Of a DNA stretch of 64,000 nt, positions 45,389-54,455 are shown piece by piece. Where the stretch lies: contig JAFIEI010000008.1 in assembly GCA_020832565.1 (NCBI GenBank), positions 23,583 to 87,582 of the forward strand, written 5' to 3'. Numbering within the stretch: position 1 is the first letter of the stretch; the number at the start of each line of letters is the position of its first letter. The position numbers and the translations under genes were made by a program. This DNA comes from Salinarimonas sp. Lineage in GTDB: Bacteria > Pseudomonadota > Alphaproteobacteria > Rhizobiales > Beijerinckiaceae. The notes under the pieces are model-generated. The model ran no database searches and had not been told where the DNA came from. It worked only from the letters and a program-made list of their open reading frames with translations.

Positions 45389-47671
45389 ATGAGTGATCCC
45401 CGCAAGGACAGCAATACCGATACCCAAGCCGATGCGCCGCGCGAGGAGGGCCTTTCCATGAGTGCGGGGGACGCGCCTCAGCCGGGAAGTCTGGCCGTCT
45501 CGCCGGAGGAGCTTCGCAAGGAAGCAAGCGAAGCCGAGGCCGAATACGAGGCCTTCGTGCGCTCCTTCGATACCGACAATCTGGTCGGGAAGATCGCCTA
45601 TGCGGTGGGTATCGCGCTGGCTCTGTATCACATCTGGATGAGCACCTTCGGGCGGCTCGACACACTCTGGCTGACCGGCATCCACTTCGCCGGGTTCGGC
45701 TTCCTCTGTGCGCTACGCTATCCGCTCTACCGAGCCAAGACTGAAAGCGGCGAGCGGATCGTTCTTGCGATCGACATGATGATCGGTGCGATCGTCGCCA
45801 TCGCGACCCTTTGGCTGCTCTACGACGTTCAGGACGTCTTCGATCGCGGACGCATGCAGGGCCATCAGACCGTTCTGGCTCTGATCGTCATGGCCGGGGC
45901 GATCGAGTTCACGCGCCGTGCGACGGGACTGATCATTCCCGTCCTGATCCTGGTCGCGCTGACCTATGTCGTCTGGTGGGGGCCGATGGTCAGCGGCGTC
46001 CTGCGTTTCGGGGGGCTGTCGCCCGATACGCTCTATTTCCGCTCGATCCTGGCGGATGAGGGGATGTTCGGCTCGATCGCCCTGATCTCGGCGACCTATG
46101 TCTATCTCTTCATCATCTTCGGCGCCTTCCTGGTGCGCTCGGGCGCGGGCGTGTTCATCGTCGATCTCGCCCGCGCCATGGCCGGGCGCTTCGTTGGCGG
46201 CCCGGGCTTCGTCTCGGTTTTCGCCTCGGCGCTGACGGGGACTACGAGCGGCTCGGCCGTGGCCAATACGGTATCGACCGGCGTCATCACCATTCCGCTG
46301 ATGAAGCGCGCGGGCTTTCCGCCGCGCTTTGCGGCTGCGGTGGAATCGGCGGCCTCGACGGGTGGCATGATCATGCCGCCGATCATGGGCGCGGGCGCCT
46401 TCGTGATGGCGACCTTCACGCAGATCTCCTATCTCACCATCGTTGCGGTGAGCTTCCTGCCGGCGATCGTCTACTTCCTCTCGGTCGCCTTCTTCGTGCG
46501 CATCAACGCCAAGAAATATAATCTCCAGGCCATAGATGACGATGCGCCGACCGCGCTCGAGGTGCTCAAGAAGGGCGGGCCGTCCTTCCTGATCCCGATC
46601 TTCACCCTGATCGGCCTGCTCGTCGCCGGCTATACGCCGACCTATGCGGCGGGCTTCGCCATCGCCGCCTGTGTGGTGGCCTCCTGGTTCACGCCCAACA
46701 AGATGGGCCCCAAGGCGATCCTCGATGCGCTCGCAATGGGCTCGACCAACATGATCATGACTGCCGTGCTGCTCGTCGCGGTCGGGCTGATCATCAATGT
46801 CGTGGCCATGACCGGGATCGGCAACACGATCTCGCTGATGATCGCGCAATGGTCCGGCAACAACCTTTTGATCGCCCTGCTCCTGATCGCCCTGGCTTCG
46901 CTGGTGCTCGGCATGGGCCTGCCGGTCACGGCGTCGTATATCGTTCTGGCGACGCTATCCGCGCCGGCCCTGCATCTCCTGATCCAGAACAACGCGCTGA
47001 TCGACGCGATGGTGGCCGGCCAGATCCCCGAGGCGACACGGGTGATCTTCTCGCTGGTCGATCCGGGTGCGATGACGATGCTGGCCGAGCCGATAAGTCG
47101 CGACGCGGCGCTTGCGCTGGTCAATTCCGCACCGCCGGAAATCCTGTCGCAGACCTATACGCAGGTGCTCGATCCGCATGTGATCACCATGGCGCTGCTC
47201 TCGGCGCATCTGATCATCTTCTGGCTGTCCCTCGATTCGAATGTGACGCCGCCCGTCTGCATCACCGCCTTCGCGGCGGCGGCGATCGCCAAGACGCCAC
47301 CGATGCGCACCGGCCTCGAGGCCTGGAAGGTCGCCAAGGGCCTCTATCTGCTACCGGTTCTGTTCGCCTATACGAATTTCATCGGCGGCGAATTCTGGGA
47401 GGTGATGCATATCTTCGTCATCGCGGTGATCGGCGTCTATGCCCTGGGCTCGGCGATCGAGGGGCATATGGAGGCGCCGCTGAACTGGCCGCTGCGTTTC
47501 GTTCTGTTCGGCTTCGGCGTGGCACTGCTCTGGCCCAATACGCCGATTGCCGAGGCGATCGGTGCGGTCGGCGTGATCAGCATCATCATCTGGAACTACC
47601 GCACCGACTGGCGCATGCAGCGCGAGAAGAAGCAGGCGCGGGCAGCGGCGGCTGCGACAAGCGCGGCGTGA
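45389..47671 (+). CDS. TAXI-type TRAP transporter fused permease (DctQM fusion)
   Basis: A 760-residue inner-membrane protein. A charged N-terminus (1-60) precedes the small-subunit-like helices (about 65-175) and then the large permease. The large-permease stretches are AFLVRSGAGVFIVDLARAMAGRFVGGPGFVSVFASALTGTTSGSAVANT, the MIMPPIMGAGAFVMA segment and LGMGLPVTASYIVLATLSAPAL. It works with the upstream receptor. The start at 45389 is supported by GAGACGAGAGC only weakly; ATG 45461 is an alternative. Confidence 0.93.
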   Translation: MSDPRKDSNTDTQADAPREEGLSMSAGDAPQPGSLAVSPEELRKEASEAEAEYEAFVRSFDTDNLVGKIAYAVGIALALYHIWMSTFGRLDTLWLTGIHFAGFGFLCALRYPLYRAKTESGERIVLAIDMMIGAIVAIATLWLLYDVQDVFDRGRMQGHQTVLALIVMAGAIEFTRRATGLIIPVLILVALTYVVWWGPMVSGVLRFGGLSPDTLYFRSILADEGMFGSIALISATYVYLFIIFGAFLVRSGAGVFIVDLARAMAGRFVGGPGFVSVFASALTGTTSGSAVANTVSTGVITIPLMKRAGFPPRFAAAVESAASTGGMIMPPIMGAGAFVMATFTQISYLTIVAVSFLPAIVYFLSVAFFVRINAKKYNLQAIDDDAPTALEVLKKGGPSFLIPIFTLIGLLVAGYTPTYAAGFAIAACVVASWFTPNKMGPKAILDALAMGSTNMIMTAVLLVAVGLIINVVAMTGIGNTISLMIAQWSGNNLLIALLLIALASLVLGMGLPVTASYIVLATLSAPALHLLIQNNALIDAMVAGQIPEATRVIFSLVDPGAMTMLAEPISRDAALALVNSAPPEILSQTYTQVLDPHVITMALLSAHLIIFWLSLDSNVTPPVCITAFAAAAIAKTPPMRTGLEAWKVAKGLYLLPVLFAYTNFIGGEFWEVMHIFVIAVIGVYALGSAIEGHMEAPLNWPLRFVLFGFGVALLWPNTPIAEAIGAVGVISIIIWNYRTDWRMQREKKQARAAAAATSAA

Positions 47672-47712
47672 CGACAGACGCCGCATGGTGACGAGTGATG
47701 GTTACGAGAATG

Positions 47713-47742
47713 GCGGCGCGGGATCGAAACCCGCGCCGCTTT
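47713..47742 (+). terminator. Terminator of the TAXI-TRAP operon
   Basis: A perfect 10-bp stem GCGGCGCGGG (47713-47722) / CCCGCGCCGC (47730-47739), loop ATCGAAA, followed by TTT. It is nearly identical to the terminator of the other TRAP operon at 10785-10817. Confidence 0.85.
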
Positions 47743-47861
47743 GCGCATGAATGCGCGCGCCTCGGTCAGGGCTGTGGGTAAATGCAACCATATGGTGGTT
47801 TTAGTATTGCGTAGTTGCGCTTTGATTGTTAATGGAACGTTAAAGCAATTTCCGATCTCAG

Positions 47862-48767
47862 GTGGCGCCCGTCTTGCGTTTCGCCCGCCCGATCCTTCGC
47901 GCCCTCGCGGCCCATCCCAGCCACCGGCGATTTCACACCGCACCGGAACGAACGCGGATTCGGCCTGTGCTCCGCGCCTGCAGTTCAATCGTGATCGCGG
48001 GTCTCCTCGCCTTTGCCGGTAACGCGATTGCCGAAGAGGCCAGCGAGAATGGTGCCCAGAGCGGGCCCGGTATCGAAGCGCCGCGTGTATCGGACCGGCA
48101 TGATCGCGTGCTGTTCGGTTCGGTCGAGCTCGCCGAGGTCTCGATCTTTTCCGGCAGCGGTATCAAGTACAGCCTGTCGGGGGATGTCGAGGCGCCCGGG
48201 CCGATCGCGATGGCAATGACCAATATCGGTGCGACACGGGAACGCTGGGAGGGGCCGGACGATTTCGTCGCCTATCTGCCGCGTCTGACGCGGATCACGC
48301 GGGTCTATTTCGGTCGCCAGGGCAATACCCCGCTGGGATTTCTAACCCTCGCCGGCGGGGCCGAGATTCTGCGCAAGCAGGAATTCGGCGCGGATGCCCT
48401 GCCGCGCTGGCAAGAGCCGAAGGTCGGCGCGGCGTTCCTGGGAGAGCTCTGGCGGGAGGCTCCCCTGCCGGACGGTACAGGCTTCGGCGATCGCGATGGC
48501 CTGATTCACGTCAGCGTCATGGCCGGCACCGCTGCGCCATCCGTCTGGGCGCGGGTCGCCGGTGGCGTTGCGGTTGCCGACGGCGTTTTCGCCGGCCCGG
48601 AACTGGCCGGGTACCTCGAGCCGGATTACCGCGAGTGGCGCATCGGGGCGCATGTCACGGGGATGCGGCTGGGGCCGCTGCATCTGCGCTTCTCCGGCGG
48701 GATGGTCATGCCGGAAGGTGGTCGCAGCGACGTATATCTGGGGCTGCAGGGGCATTTCCTGCGCTGA
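47862..48767 (+). CDS. BcsS-like outer-membrane beta-barrel protein
   Basis: Up to 301 residues. An Arg-rich stretch precedes a Sec signal core (ACSSIVIAGLLAFAGNAIAEE, about 40-60). The mature part is a run of amphipathic beta strands ending in Arg, e.g. WRIGAHVTGMRLGPLHLRFSGG and the C-terminal SDVYLGLQGHFLR. It resembles the BcsS cellulose-biosynthesis-associated family of alphaproteobacteria. No cellulose synthase genes are present. The start is uncertain: GTG 47862 or one of several internal GTG codons near 47967. Confidence 0.62.
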   Translation: MAPVLRFARPILRALAAHPSHRRFHTAPERTRIRPVLRACSSIVIAGLLAFAGNAIAEEASENGAQSGPGIEAPRVSDRHDRVLFGSVELAEVSIFSGSGIKYSLSGDVEAPGPIAMAMTNIGATRERWEGPDDFVAYLPRLTRITRVYFGRQGNTPLGFLTLAGGAEILRKQEFGADALPRWQEPKVGAAFLGELWREAPLPDGTGFGDRDGLIHVSVMAGTAAPSVWARVAGGVAVADGVFAGPELAGYLEPDYREWRIGAHVTGMRLGPLHLRFSGGMVMPEGGRSDVYLGLQGHFLR

Positions 48768-48921
48768 AGCGGAGCTGGTTGCAGTCGCGTTCGTGCTCAC
48801 GATTCCGCGCAATCCCGGGGTGCCGGCCATGTTTTCGCCGATTCAGTAACATCCCTTGCGTGACACCGTGTCGCCGACCCATTACATCGTCAGGCGAAGT
48901 GCTTCGCTGTAGATAGGTACC

Positions 48922-50028
48922 ATGTCGATCTGGATCCTCTTCATCTTGATGACCGCGGCGACGATCATGGCGGTCCTGTGGCCGTTGTCGCGCCCGCGAA
49001 CCGCCTTCGGCCCGACCTCGGCCGGGGAGGGGGAGCGTCTGTTCTACGAGGAGCAGTTGCAGGAGATCGACCGCGATCTCGCGCGCGGCATGTTCTCGCC
49101 GGAGGAAGCCGCGTCGGCAAAGGCGGAAGCGGCAAGGCGGCTGATCCGCGCCGATGCACGGCGCGAAGCCGGCGACAAGTCCCTGGACGAGCCCGCACTC
49201 CGGCGCCGCCGGGCGACATCCGCCCTGGCGCTCTCGGCGATCCCGCTGGTGGCGCTCGCGATCTACGGCGCTCAGGGCTCGCCGGAAATGCCGGGCCAGC
49301 CGCTGAGCGAACGCATGCAGCCGATGACCGCCGGTTCCGAACTGGATATGGACCAGGCCGTCGCGCGGATCGAATCGCATCTCCAGCAGAACCCGGAAGA
49401 CGGGCAGGGCTGGGAGGTGATCGCGCCGGTCTATGTCAGGATGGGGCGTTTCGACGACGCGGCTGCGGCCTATCAGCGCGCGTTGCGCTATCTCGGCGAG
49501 GATGCCGATCGTCTGGCGAATTTCGGCGAGGCGCTGGTGATGGCATCCGAGGGCATCGTGTCGTCTTCGGCGCGCGAGGCGTTCGAGGGGGCGCTCGAGC
49601 ATGATTCGCGCCACCCCAAGGCACGCTTCTTCCTCGCCACGGCAGCGCAGCAGGACGGCGACGAGGACGTCGCGCTCGATCGTTACCGCAGCCTGCTGGC
49701 GGATTCGGCGCCCGATGCGCCCTGGGTCGAGGTGGTGCGCCGGCGCATCGCGAATCTGGAAGGCGCTGATGCCCCGCCTGCCGATGCGGGCGACGCAGCC
49801 GGTGCCGGGGCGATCGCCGGCATGGTTTCGGGCCTTGCCGAACGGCTCGCGAGCGAGGGCGGCAGCGCGGATGAATGGGGTCGGCTCGTGCGTTCCTATG
49901 CGGTGCTCGGGCAGGAAACCCGTGCGGCGGAGGCTCTGGCCGATGCCCGCCGGGCGCTGGCGGGTGACAGTGAGGCGATTGCGCATGTCGAGGACGTGGC
50001 GCGCGAAGCCGGTATTGATCGAGAGTGA
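48922..50028 (+). CDS. ccmI: Cytochrome c maturation protein CcmI (CycH)
   Basis: 368 residues: two membrane helices (about 2-22 and 95-115) flank a cytoplasmic charged loop with RLFYEEQLQEIDRDLARGMFS, then a periplasmic TPR domain (about 140-360) including GWEVIAPVYVRMGRFDDAAAAYQRAL. It chaperones apocytochrome c to the CcmF-CcmH ligation complex. It is the first gene of a four-gene operon and 7 bases ahead of ccmE. Confidence 0.93.
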   Translation: MSIWILFILMTAATIMAVLWPLSRPRTAFGPTSAGEGERLFYEEQLQEIDRDLARGMFSPEEAASAKAEAARRLIRADARREAGDKSLDEPALRRRRATSALALSAIPLVALAIYGAQGSPEMPGQPLSERMQPMTAGSELDMDQAVARIESHLQQNPEDGQGWEVIAPVYVRMGRFDDAAAAYQRALRYLGEDADRLANFGEALVMASEGIVSSSAREAFEGALEHDSRHPKARFFLATAAQQDGDEDVALDRYRSLLADSAPDAPWVEVVRRRIANLEGADAPPADAGDAAGAGAIAGMVSGLAERLASEGGSADEWGRLVRSYAVLGQETRAAEALADARRALAGDSEAIAHVEDVAREAGIDRE

Positions 50029-50035
50029 TTGAGAC

Positions 50036-50491
50036 ATGACACGCAAACAACGGCGTCTGACGCTGATCGGTGTGACCGGCGCGGTTCTGGCCATCTCGCT
50101 GGGCCTCGTGCTCTTTGCCATGCGCGACACCATCGTCTTCTTCCGTGCGCCGAGCGATATTGCCGCGCAGGGTGTCGACGAGGGCGTGCGCTTCCGGCTC
50201 GGCGGGCTGGTCGAGGACGGCTCGATCCGCCGCGAGACCGGGCAGATTCACTATTTCCGCGTCACCGATGGTGGTGCTTCCATCGAGGTGCGTTACCAAG
50301 GCCTCTTGCCGGATCTGTTCCGGGAAGGGCAGGGTGTGGTGACCGAGGGCGCCGTCGACGGGTCGGGACTGTTCCGGGCCGATACGGTGCTCGCGCGCCA
50401 CGACGAGAACTACATGCCGCGCGAGGTCGCGGATGCGCTCAAGGCGCAGGGGCTCTGGCAGCACGGGGATCCGGCGCCCGGCACGCAATGA
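50036..50491 (+). CDS. ccmE: Cytochrome c maturation heme chaperone CcmE
   Basis: 151 residues. N-terminal helix (8-28) anchors an OB-fold domain. Heme is bound covalently at His122 in ARHDENYMP, with the conserved Tyr126 four residues on. Family sequence: [13 protein letters not shown] and [16 protein letters not shown]. It carries heme from CcmABCD to CcmF. Confidence 0.96.
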   Translation: MTRKQRRLTLIGVTGAVLAISLGLVLFAMRDTIVFFRAPSDIAAQGVDEGVRFRLGGLVEDGSIRRETGQIHYFRVTDGGASIEVRYQGLLPDLFREGQGVVTEGAVDGSGLFRADTVLARHDENYMPREVADALKAQGLWQHGDPAPGTQ

Positions 50492-50534
50492 GCGGATTCG
50501 GGGCCGAGCGGACGGGATCGGAAGGGGTGGTCAA

Positions 50535-52532
50535 TTGCTGATCGAAGCGGGACATTTCGCACTGGCTCTGGCGCTCGGCCTGTCCGTGATCCAGATGGTC
50601 GTGCCCTTCTGGGGCGCGCGCACCAATGACCCGGTGCTGATGGGCGTCGGTGCCCCGGCGGCAATCGGCGTGTTCGCGCTGGTGCTGTTTTCCTTCGGCG
50701 TGCTCACCTACGCTTATGTCACCTCCGATTTCTCGCTGATGAACGTCTATGCGAATTCGCATTCGCAAAAGCCGATGATCTACAAGGTGACCGGCGTGTG
50801 GGGTAATCACGAGGGCTCGATGCTCTTGTGGATCCTGATCCTCGCCCTGTTCGGCGCGCTGGTCGCGATCGCGCGCAATGCCGTGCCGCCCAAGCTGCGC
50901 GCCAATACAATCGCCGTGCAGGGCTCGGTCACGATCGCCTTCCTGCTCTTCATGCTGCTGACATCGAACCCGTTCGAGCGGATCGACCCGGCCCCCTTCG
51001 AGGGCCGCGATCTCAATCCGATCCTGCAGGATATCGGCCTCGCGATCCATCCGCCGCTGCTCTATATCGGCTATGTCGGGTTCTCGATCACCTTCGCCTT
51101 CGCCATGGCGGCACTGATCGAGGGCAAGATCGATGCGGTCTGGGCGCGCGCGGTGCGCCCCTGGACGCTGGGCGCCTGGCTGTTCCTGACGCTCGGCATC
51201 TCGATGGGTTCCTACTGGGCCTATTACGAGCTCGGCTGGGGCGGCTGGTGGTTCTGGGATCCGGTGGAGAACGCGTCGCTCCTGCCCTGGATCCTCGGCA
51301 CGGCGCTGATCCATTCCACCGTGGTGATGGAGAAGCGCGACGCGCTCAAGATCTGGACAATCCTGCTCGCGATCCTGACCTTTTCGCTCTCCCTGATGGG
51401 CACCTTCCTGGTGCGCTCGGGCGTGCTCACCTCGGTCCATGCCTTCGCCGTCGATCCCGATCGCGGGGTATATATACTCGCGATCCTCGTCTTCTTCATC
51501 GGCGGTTCGCTGGCGCTGTTTGCCTGGCGCGCGCCGCTGTTGCGACAGGGCGGGATATTCGCGCCGGTCTCGCGCGAGGGTGCGCTCGTCGTCAACAACC
51601 TGTTTCTCGCCACCGCCTGCGCCACGGTCCTGATCGGCACGCTCTATCCGCTGGCGCTGGAAGCCGTGACGGGGGCCAAGATCTCGGTCGGCCCGCCCTT
51701 CTTCAACGCCACCTTCGTGCCTCTGATGGTGCCGCTGCTCCTGCTCCTGCCGTTCGGTCAGGTGATGGCCTGGAAGCGCGGCGACATGAACGGCGTGGCA
51801 CAGCGCCTGGCCGGGGCGATCCTGATCTCGGTGGTGCTGACGGTGATCATCTACGGCTTCACCTATGGCGGCCCGGTCGCGGCGCCGCTCGGCGTCGGAC
51901 TCGGCATCTTCCTGATCGTGGGTTCCTTCAACGAAATCGTGACCCGCTCCTTCACCAGCGGCAGCGGCTTTCGCGATGCCATGCGCAAGGCGCGCGGCCT
52001 GCCCCGCTCGACCTGGGGGACCGTCACCGCCCATGCCGGCGTCGGCGTGATGGTGATCGGCATCGCCGCCACCGCCTGGTCGACGGAGCGGATCGTGACC
52101 ATGCGCCCCGGCGACGTGCAGCATGTGGGTGGCGCCTATTCCGTGCGGCTCGATTCCGTCTTCCCGCGTACCGGGCCCAATTTCCAGGAGGATGTCGCGC
52201 GCATGACCGTCTTCCGCGGGGACCGTGCCATCGGGCAGGAGGAGACCTCGAAGCGCTTCTTCCCCGCGCGCAACATGCCCACCACCCAGGCGGGCCTGCA
52301 CACGGTCGGATTCTCGCAGGTCTATCTCAGCTTCGGCGAGCCGCAGCCGGACGGGTCGCTCGGCCTGCGCCTGTACTACAAGCCCTTGATCCTGCTGATC
52401 TGGATCGGCACGTTGTTCATGGGGCTGGGTGCGGGTATCGCCATGAGCGACCGGCGTTTCCGCGTGGGCGCGCCGGTGCGCGCAAAGCGTGACGAATCCG
52501 CATCCGGCACCGCGCCCGCCCCGGCGGAATGA
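50535..52532 (+). CDS. ccmF: Cytochrome c maturation protein CcmF (heme lyase)
   Basis: A 665-residue, multi-helix inner-membrane heme-ligation protein. The WWD heme-handling motif is GWGGWWFWDPVENASLLPWI; other landmarks are GVWGNHEGSMLLW and AIHPPLLYIGYVGF. I place the start at TTG 50535 (LLIEAGHFALAL), which has GGAAGGGG 7 bases upstream and gives the standard length; an ATG at 50433 would add 34 residues overlapping ccmE. Confidence 0.93.
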   Translation: MLIEAGHFALALALGLSVIQMVVPFWGARTNDPVLMGVGAPAAIGVFALVLFSFGVLTYAYVTSDFSLMNVYANSHSQKPMIYKVTGVWGNHEGSMLLWILILALFGALVAIARNAVPPKLRANTIAVQGSVTIAFLLFMLLTSNPFERIDPAPFEGRDLNPILQDIGLAIHPPLLYIGYVGFSITFAFAMAALIEGKIDAVWARAVRPWTLGAWLFLTLGISMGSYWAYYELGWGGWWFWDPVENASLLPWILGTALIHSTVVMEKRDALKIWTILLAILTFSLSLMGTFLVRSGVLTSVHAFAVDPDRGVYILAILVFFIGGSLALFAWRAPLLRQGGIFAPVSREGALVVNNLFLATACATVLIGTLYPLALEAVTGAKISVGPPFFNATFVPLMVPLLLLLPFGQVMAWKRGDMNGVAQRLAGAILISVVLTVIIYGFTYGGPVAAPLGVGLGIFLIVGSFNEIVTRSFTSGSGFRDAMRKARGLPRSTWGTVTAHAGVGVMVIGIAATAWSTERIVTMRPGDVQHVGGAYSVRLDSVFPRTGPNFQEDVARMTVFRGDRAIGQEETSKRFFPARNMPTTQAGLHTVGFSQVYLSFGEPQPDGSLGLRLYYKPLILLIWIGTLFMGLGAGIAMSDRRFRVGAPVRAKRDESASGTAPAPAE

Positions 52533-52545
52533 GGAGGATGTCGGC

Positions 52546-53049
52546 ATGAGAGCTTTCGCCATCGCCCTGACCTTCGCAGCCGGCCTCGCGCTGGCCGGTA
52601 TTGCTACCGCGCCTCCCGCCCAGGCCGGGCCGCAGCCCGACGAGATACTCGATGATCCCGAACTCGAGCAGCGCGCCCGGGCGCTCTCGGCCAATCTTCG
52701 CTGCCTCGTCTGCCAGAACCAGTCGATCGACGATTCGGACGCACCCCTGGCGCGCGATCTGCGCGTTCTGGTGCGCGAGCGGCTTGTCGAGGGCTACTCG
52801 GATGACGAGATCGAGGCCTTCGTGGTCGCGCGCTACGGCGATTTCGTGCTGTTTCGCCCGCCATTCAACGTCAATACGGTGCTGCTCTGGGGCTCGCCGA
52901 TCCTGGTCTTCGGCGCCGGTGCACTCGGTCTCTTCCTCGCCCTGCGCCGCCGCCGCGACGTGGCGCCGAGCGTCACCGCCGATCTCACGCCGCAGGAGCG
53001 CGCGGAGCTCGAACGCATTCTCGGCGAGAAGTCGTCAGGCAATTCCTGA
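52546..53049 (+). CDS. ccmH: Cytochrome c maturation protein CcmH (CycL)
   Basis: 167 residues: signal peptide (1-27), a periplasmic domain with the redox motif LRCLVCQNQSIDDS (Cys53/Cys56), and a C-terminal membrane helix (about 108-130). It reduces apocytochrome cysteines for heme attachment. Start 52546 (MRAFAIALTF) follows GGAGG. No CcmG thioredoxin gene is adjacent. Confidence 0.95.
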   Translation: MRAFAIALTFAAGLALAGIATAPPAQAGPQPDEILDDPELEQRARALSANLRCLVCQNQSIDDSDAPLARDLRVLVRERLVEGYSDDEIEAFVVARYGDFVLFRPPFNVNTVLLWGSPILVFGAGALGLFLALRRRRDVAPSVTADLTPQERAELERILGEKSSGNS

Positions 53050-53087
53050 GAGCAAGTCGTGAGAGCAGGTCCCGAGAGGGCGCGCCG

Positions 53088-54251
53088 TCAGATCTCGCCG
53101 GCAGGCGCACGCGGGCTGAGCATCACGGTGCCGTCTTCGATGGCGAGCGACAGGCGACCGTGCTTGAGCGCGAGAGCCGGCTCGCCGAACAGGCTGCGCC
53201 GCCAGCCCTTGAGGGCGGCGATATCGGCTTCGTCATCTTCGGCAATGGCTTCGAGATCATCGATCGTCGCCACGATCTTGGGGGCCACGCCGTTCTGCTC
53301 GCAGATCGCCTTGAGCAGCACCTTCAACAGTTCGACCGTCGCCCCGGCATTGCCGCGTCCGCGCGCCCGCTCGGGCAGCTTGAGCTCCGAGAGATCGCGT
53401 GCCAGCCCGGCCTCGATCGCAGCCAGTGCATCGCCGGCGCTGCGTGAACGCTCGAAGCCCTTGGGCACCGAGCGCAGCCGCGCCATTGCTTCCGGATCGC
53501 GCGGCTGCGAGATTGCGAGTTCGACCACGGCATCGTCCTTGAGGACGCGGTTGCGCGGCACGTCGCGGCTCTGCGCCTCGCGTTCGCGCCAGGCAGCGAC
53601 CTCGATCAGGACGGCCAGTTCCTTGACCTTGCGCACCCGCCCGACCAGACGCCGGTAGGCGCGCGCGGGGTCGCCCTCATAGGTGGCGGGATCGGTGAGA
53701 ACCGCCATCTCCTCGTCGAGCCAGGCGCTGCGCCCGGTCTCGGCGAGCTGCGCGGCCAGTGCCTCGTAGACCGTGATCAGATGCGTCACGTCCGACAGGG
53801 CATAGGCGCGCTGCGCTTCGCTCAGCGGACGGCGCGACCAGTCGGTAAAGCGCGAGGACTTGTCGATCTTCGCCTTGGCGAGATCATTGGCGAGTTGCTC
53901 GTATGAAACGGAATCGCCATAGCCGCAGACCATGGCCGCGACCTGGGTGTCGAAGAGCGGCGTCGGGATGACGCTGCCCATCGTCCAGATGATCTCGACA
54001 TCCTGGCGCGCGGAATGAAACACCTTGACGGTGCTCTCATCGGCCATCAGCGCGAAGAACGGGGCGAGATCGATGCCGTCCGCCAGCGGGTCGATCAGCA
54101 CGGCCTCGTCGGGCGATGCAATCTGGATCAGGCAGAGCCTGGAATAATAGGTCGTCTCGCGCATGAACTCCGTATCGACGGTGACGAAGGAATGCGCGGC
54201 CAGCCGTGTGCAGGTCGCCGAGAGCTCGGCGGTGTCGGTGATCAGTTTCAT
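53088..54251 (-). CDS. rnd: Ribonuclease D
   Basis: A 387-residue DEDDy 3'-5' exoribonuclease for tRNA and small RNA maturation. Exo [11 protein letters not shown] (D26, E28), Exo II in [10 protein letters not shown] and Exo [12 protein letters not shown] (Tyr and Asp) are present. An HRDC domain follows at about 210-290. Start [10 protein letters not shown] at 54251. It is divergent from aspS and converges on ccmH. Confidence 0.94.
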   Translation of the reverse strand: MKLITDTAELSATCTRLAAHSFVTVDTEFMRETTYYSRLCLIQIASPDEAVLIDPLADGIDLAPFFALMADESTVKVFHSARQDVEIIWTMGSVIPTPLFDTQVAAMVCGYGDSVSYEQLANDLAKAKIDKSSRFTDWSRRPLSEAQRAYALSDVTHLITVYEALAAQLAETGRSAWLDEEMAVLTDPATYEGDPARAYRRLVGRVRKVKELAVLIEVAAWREREAQSRDVPRNRVLKDDAVVELAISQPRDPEAMARLRSVPKGFERSRSAGDALAAIEAGLARDLSELKLPERARGRGNAGATVELLKVLLKAICEQNGVAPKIVATIDDLEAIAEDDEADIAALKGWRRSLFGEPALALKHGRLSLAIEDGTVMLSPRAPAGEI

Positions 54252-54455
54252 GCAAGTCCTTTGCCGAATATGGCGAACGTGTGCAAGCACGAAGCGCCCG
54301 ACAAGCAGAAATCACGGCCATGTTATGTCAACCGTGCCGTGGGAAATCGCGCTGCGGGCGGGCAAATTCGCGTGCGCTGCAGTAGCGGCTCTTGACAAGC
54401 GCGGCCCGGCGCGCTCACTCCCCTGCGGGCTCGCTCGAGAAAGAAAACCGGTTCC

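Noticed and set aside
50439..52694. A 751-codon minus-strand frame opposite ccmF
   Set aside because: Antisense shadow rich in His/Asp/Arg, with no domain.
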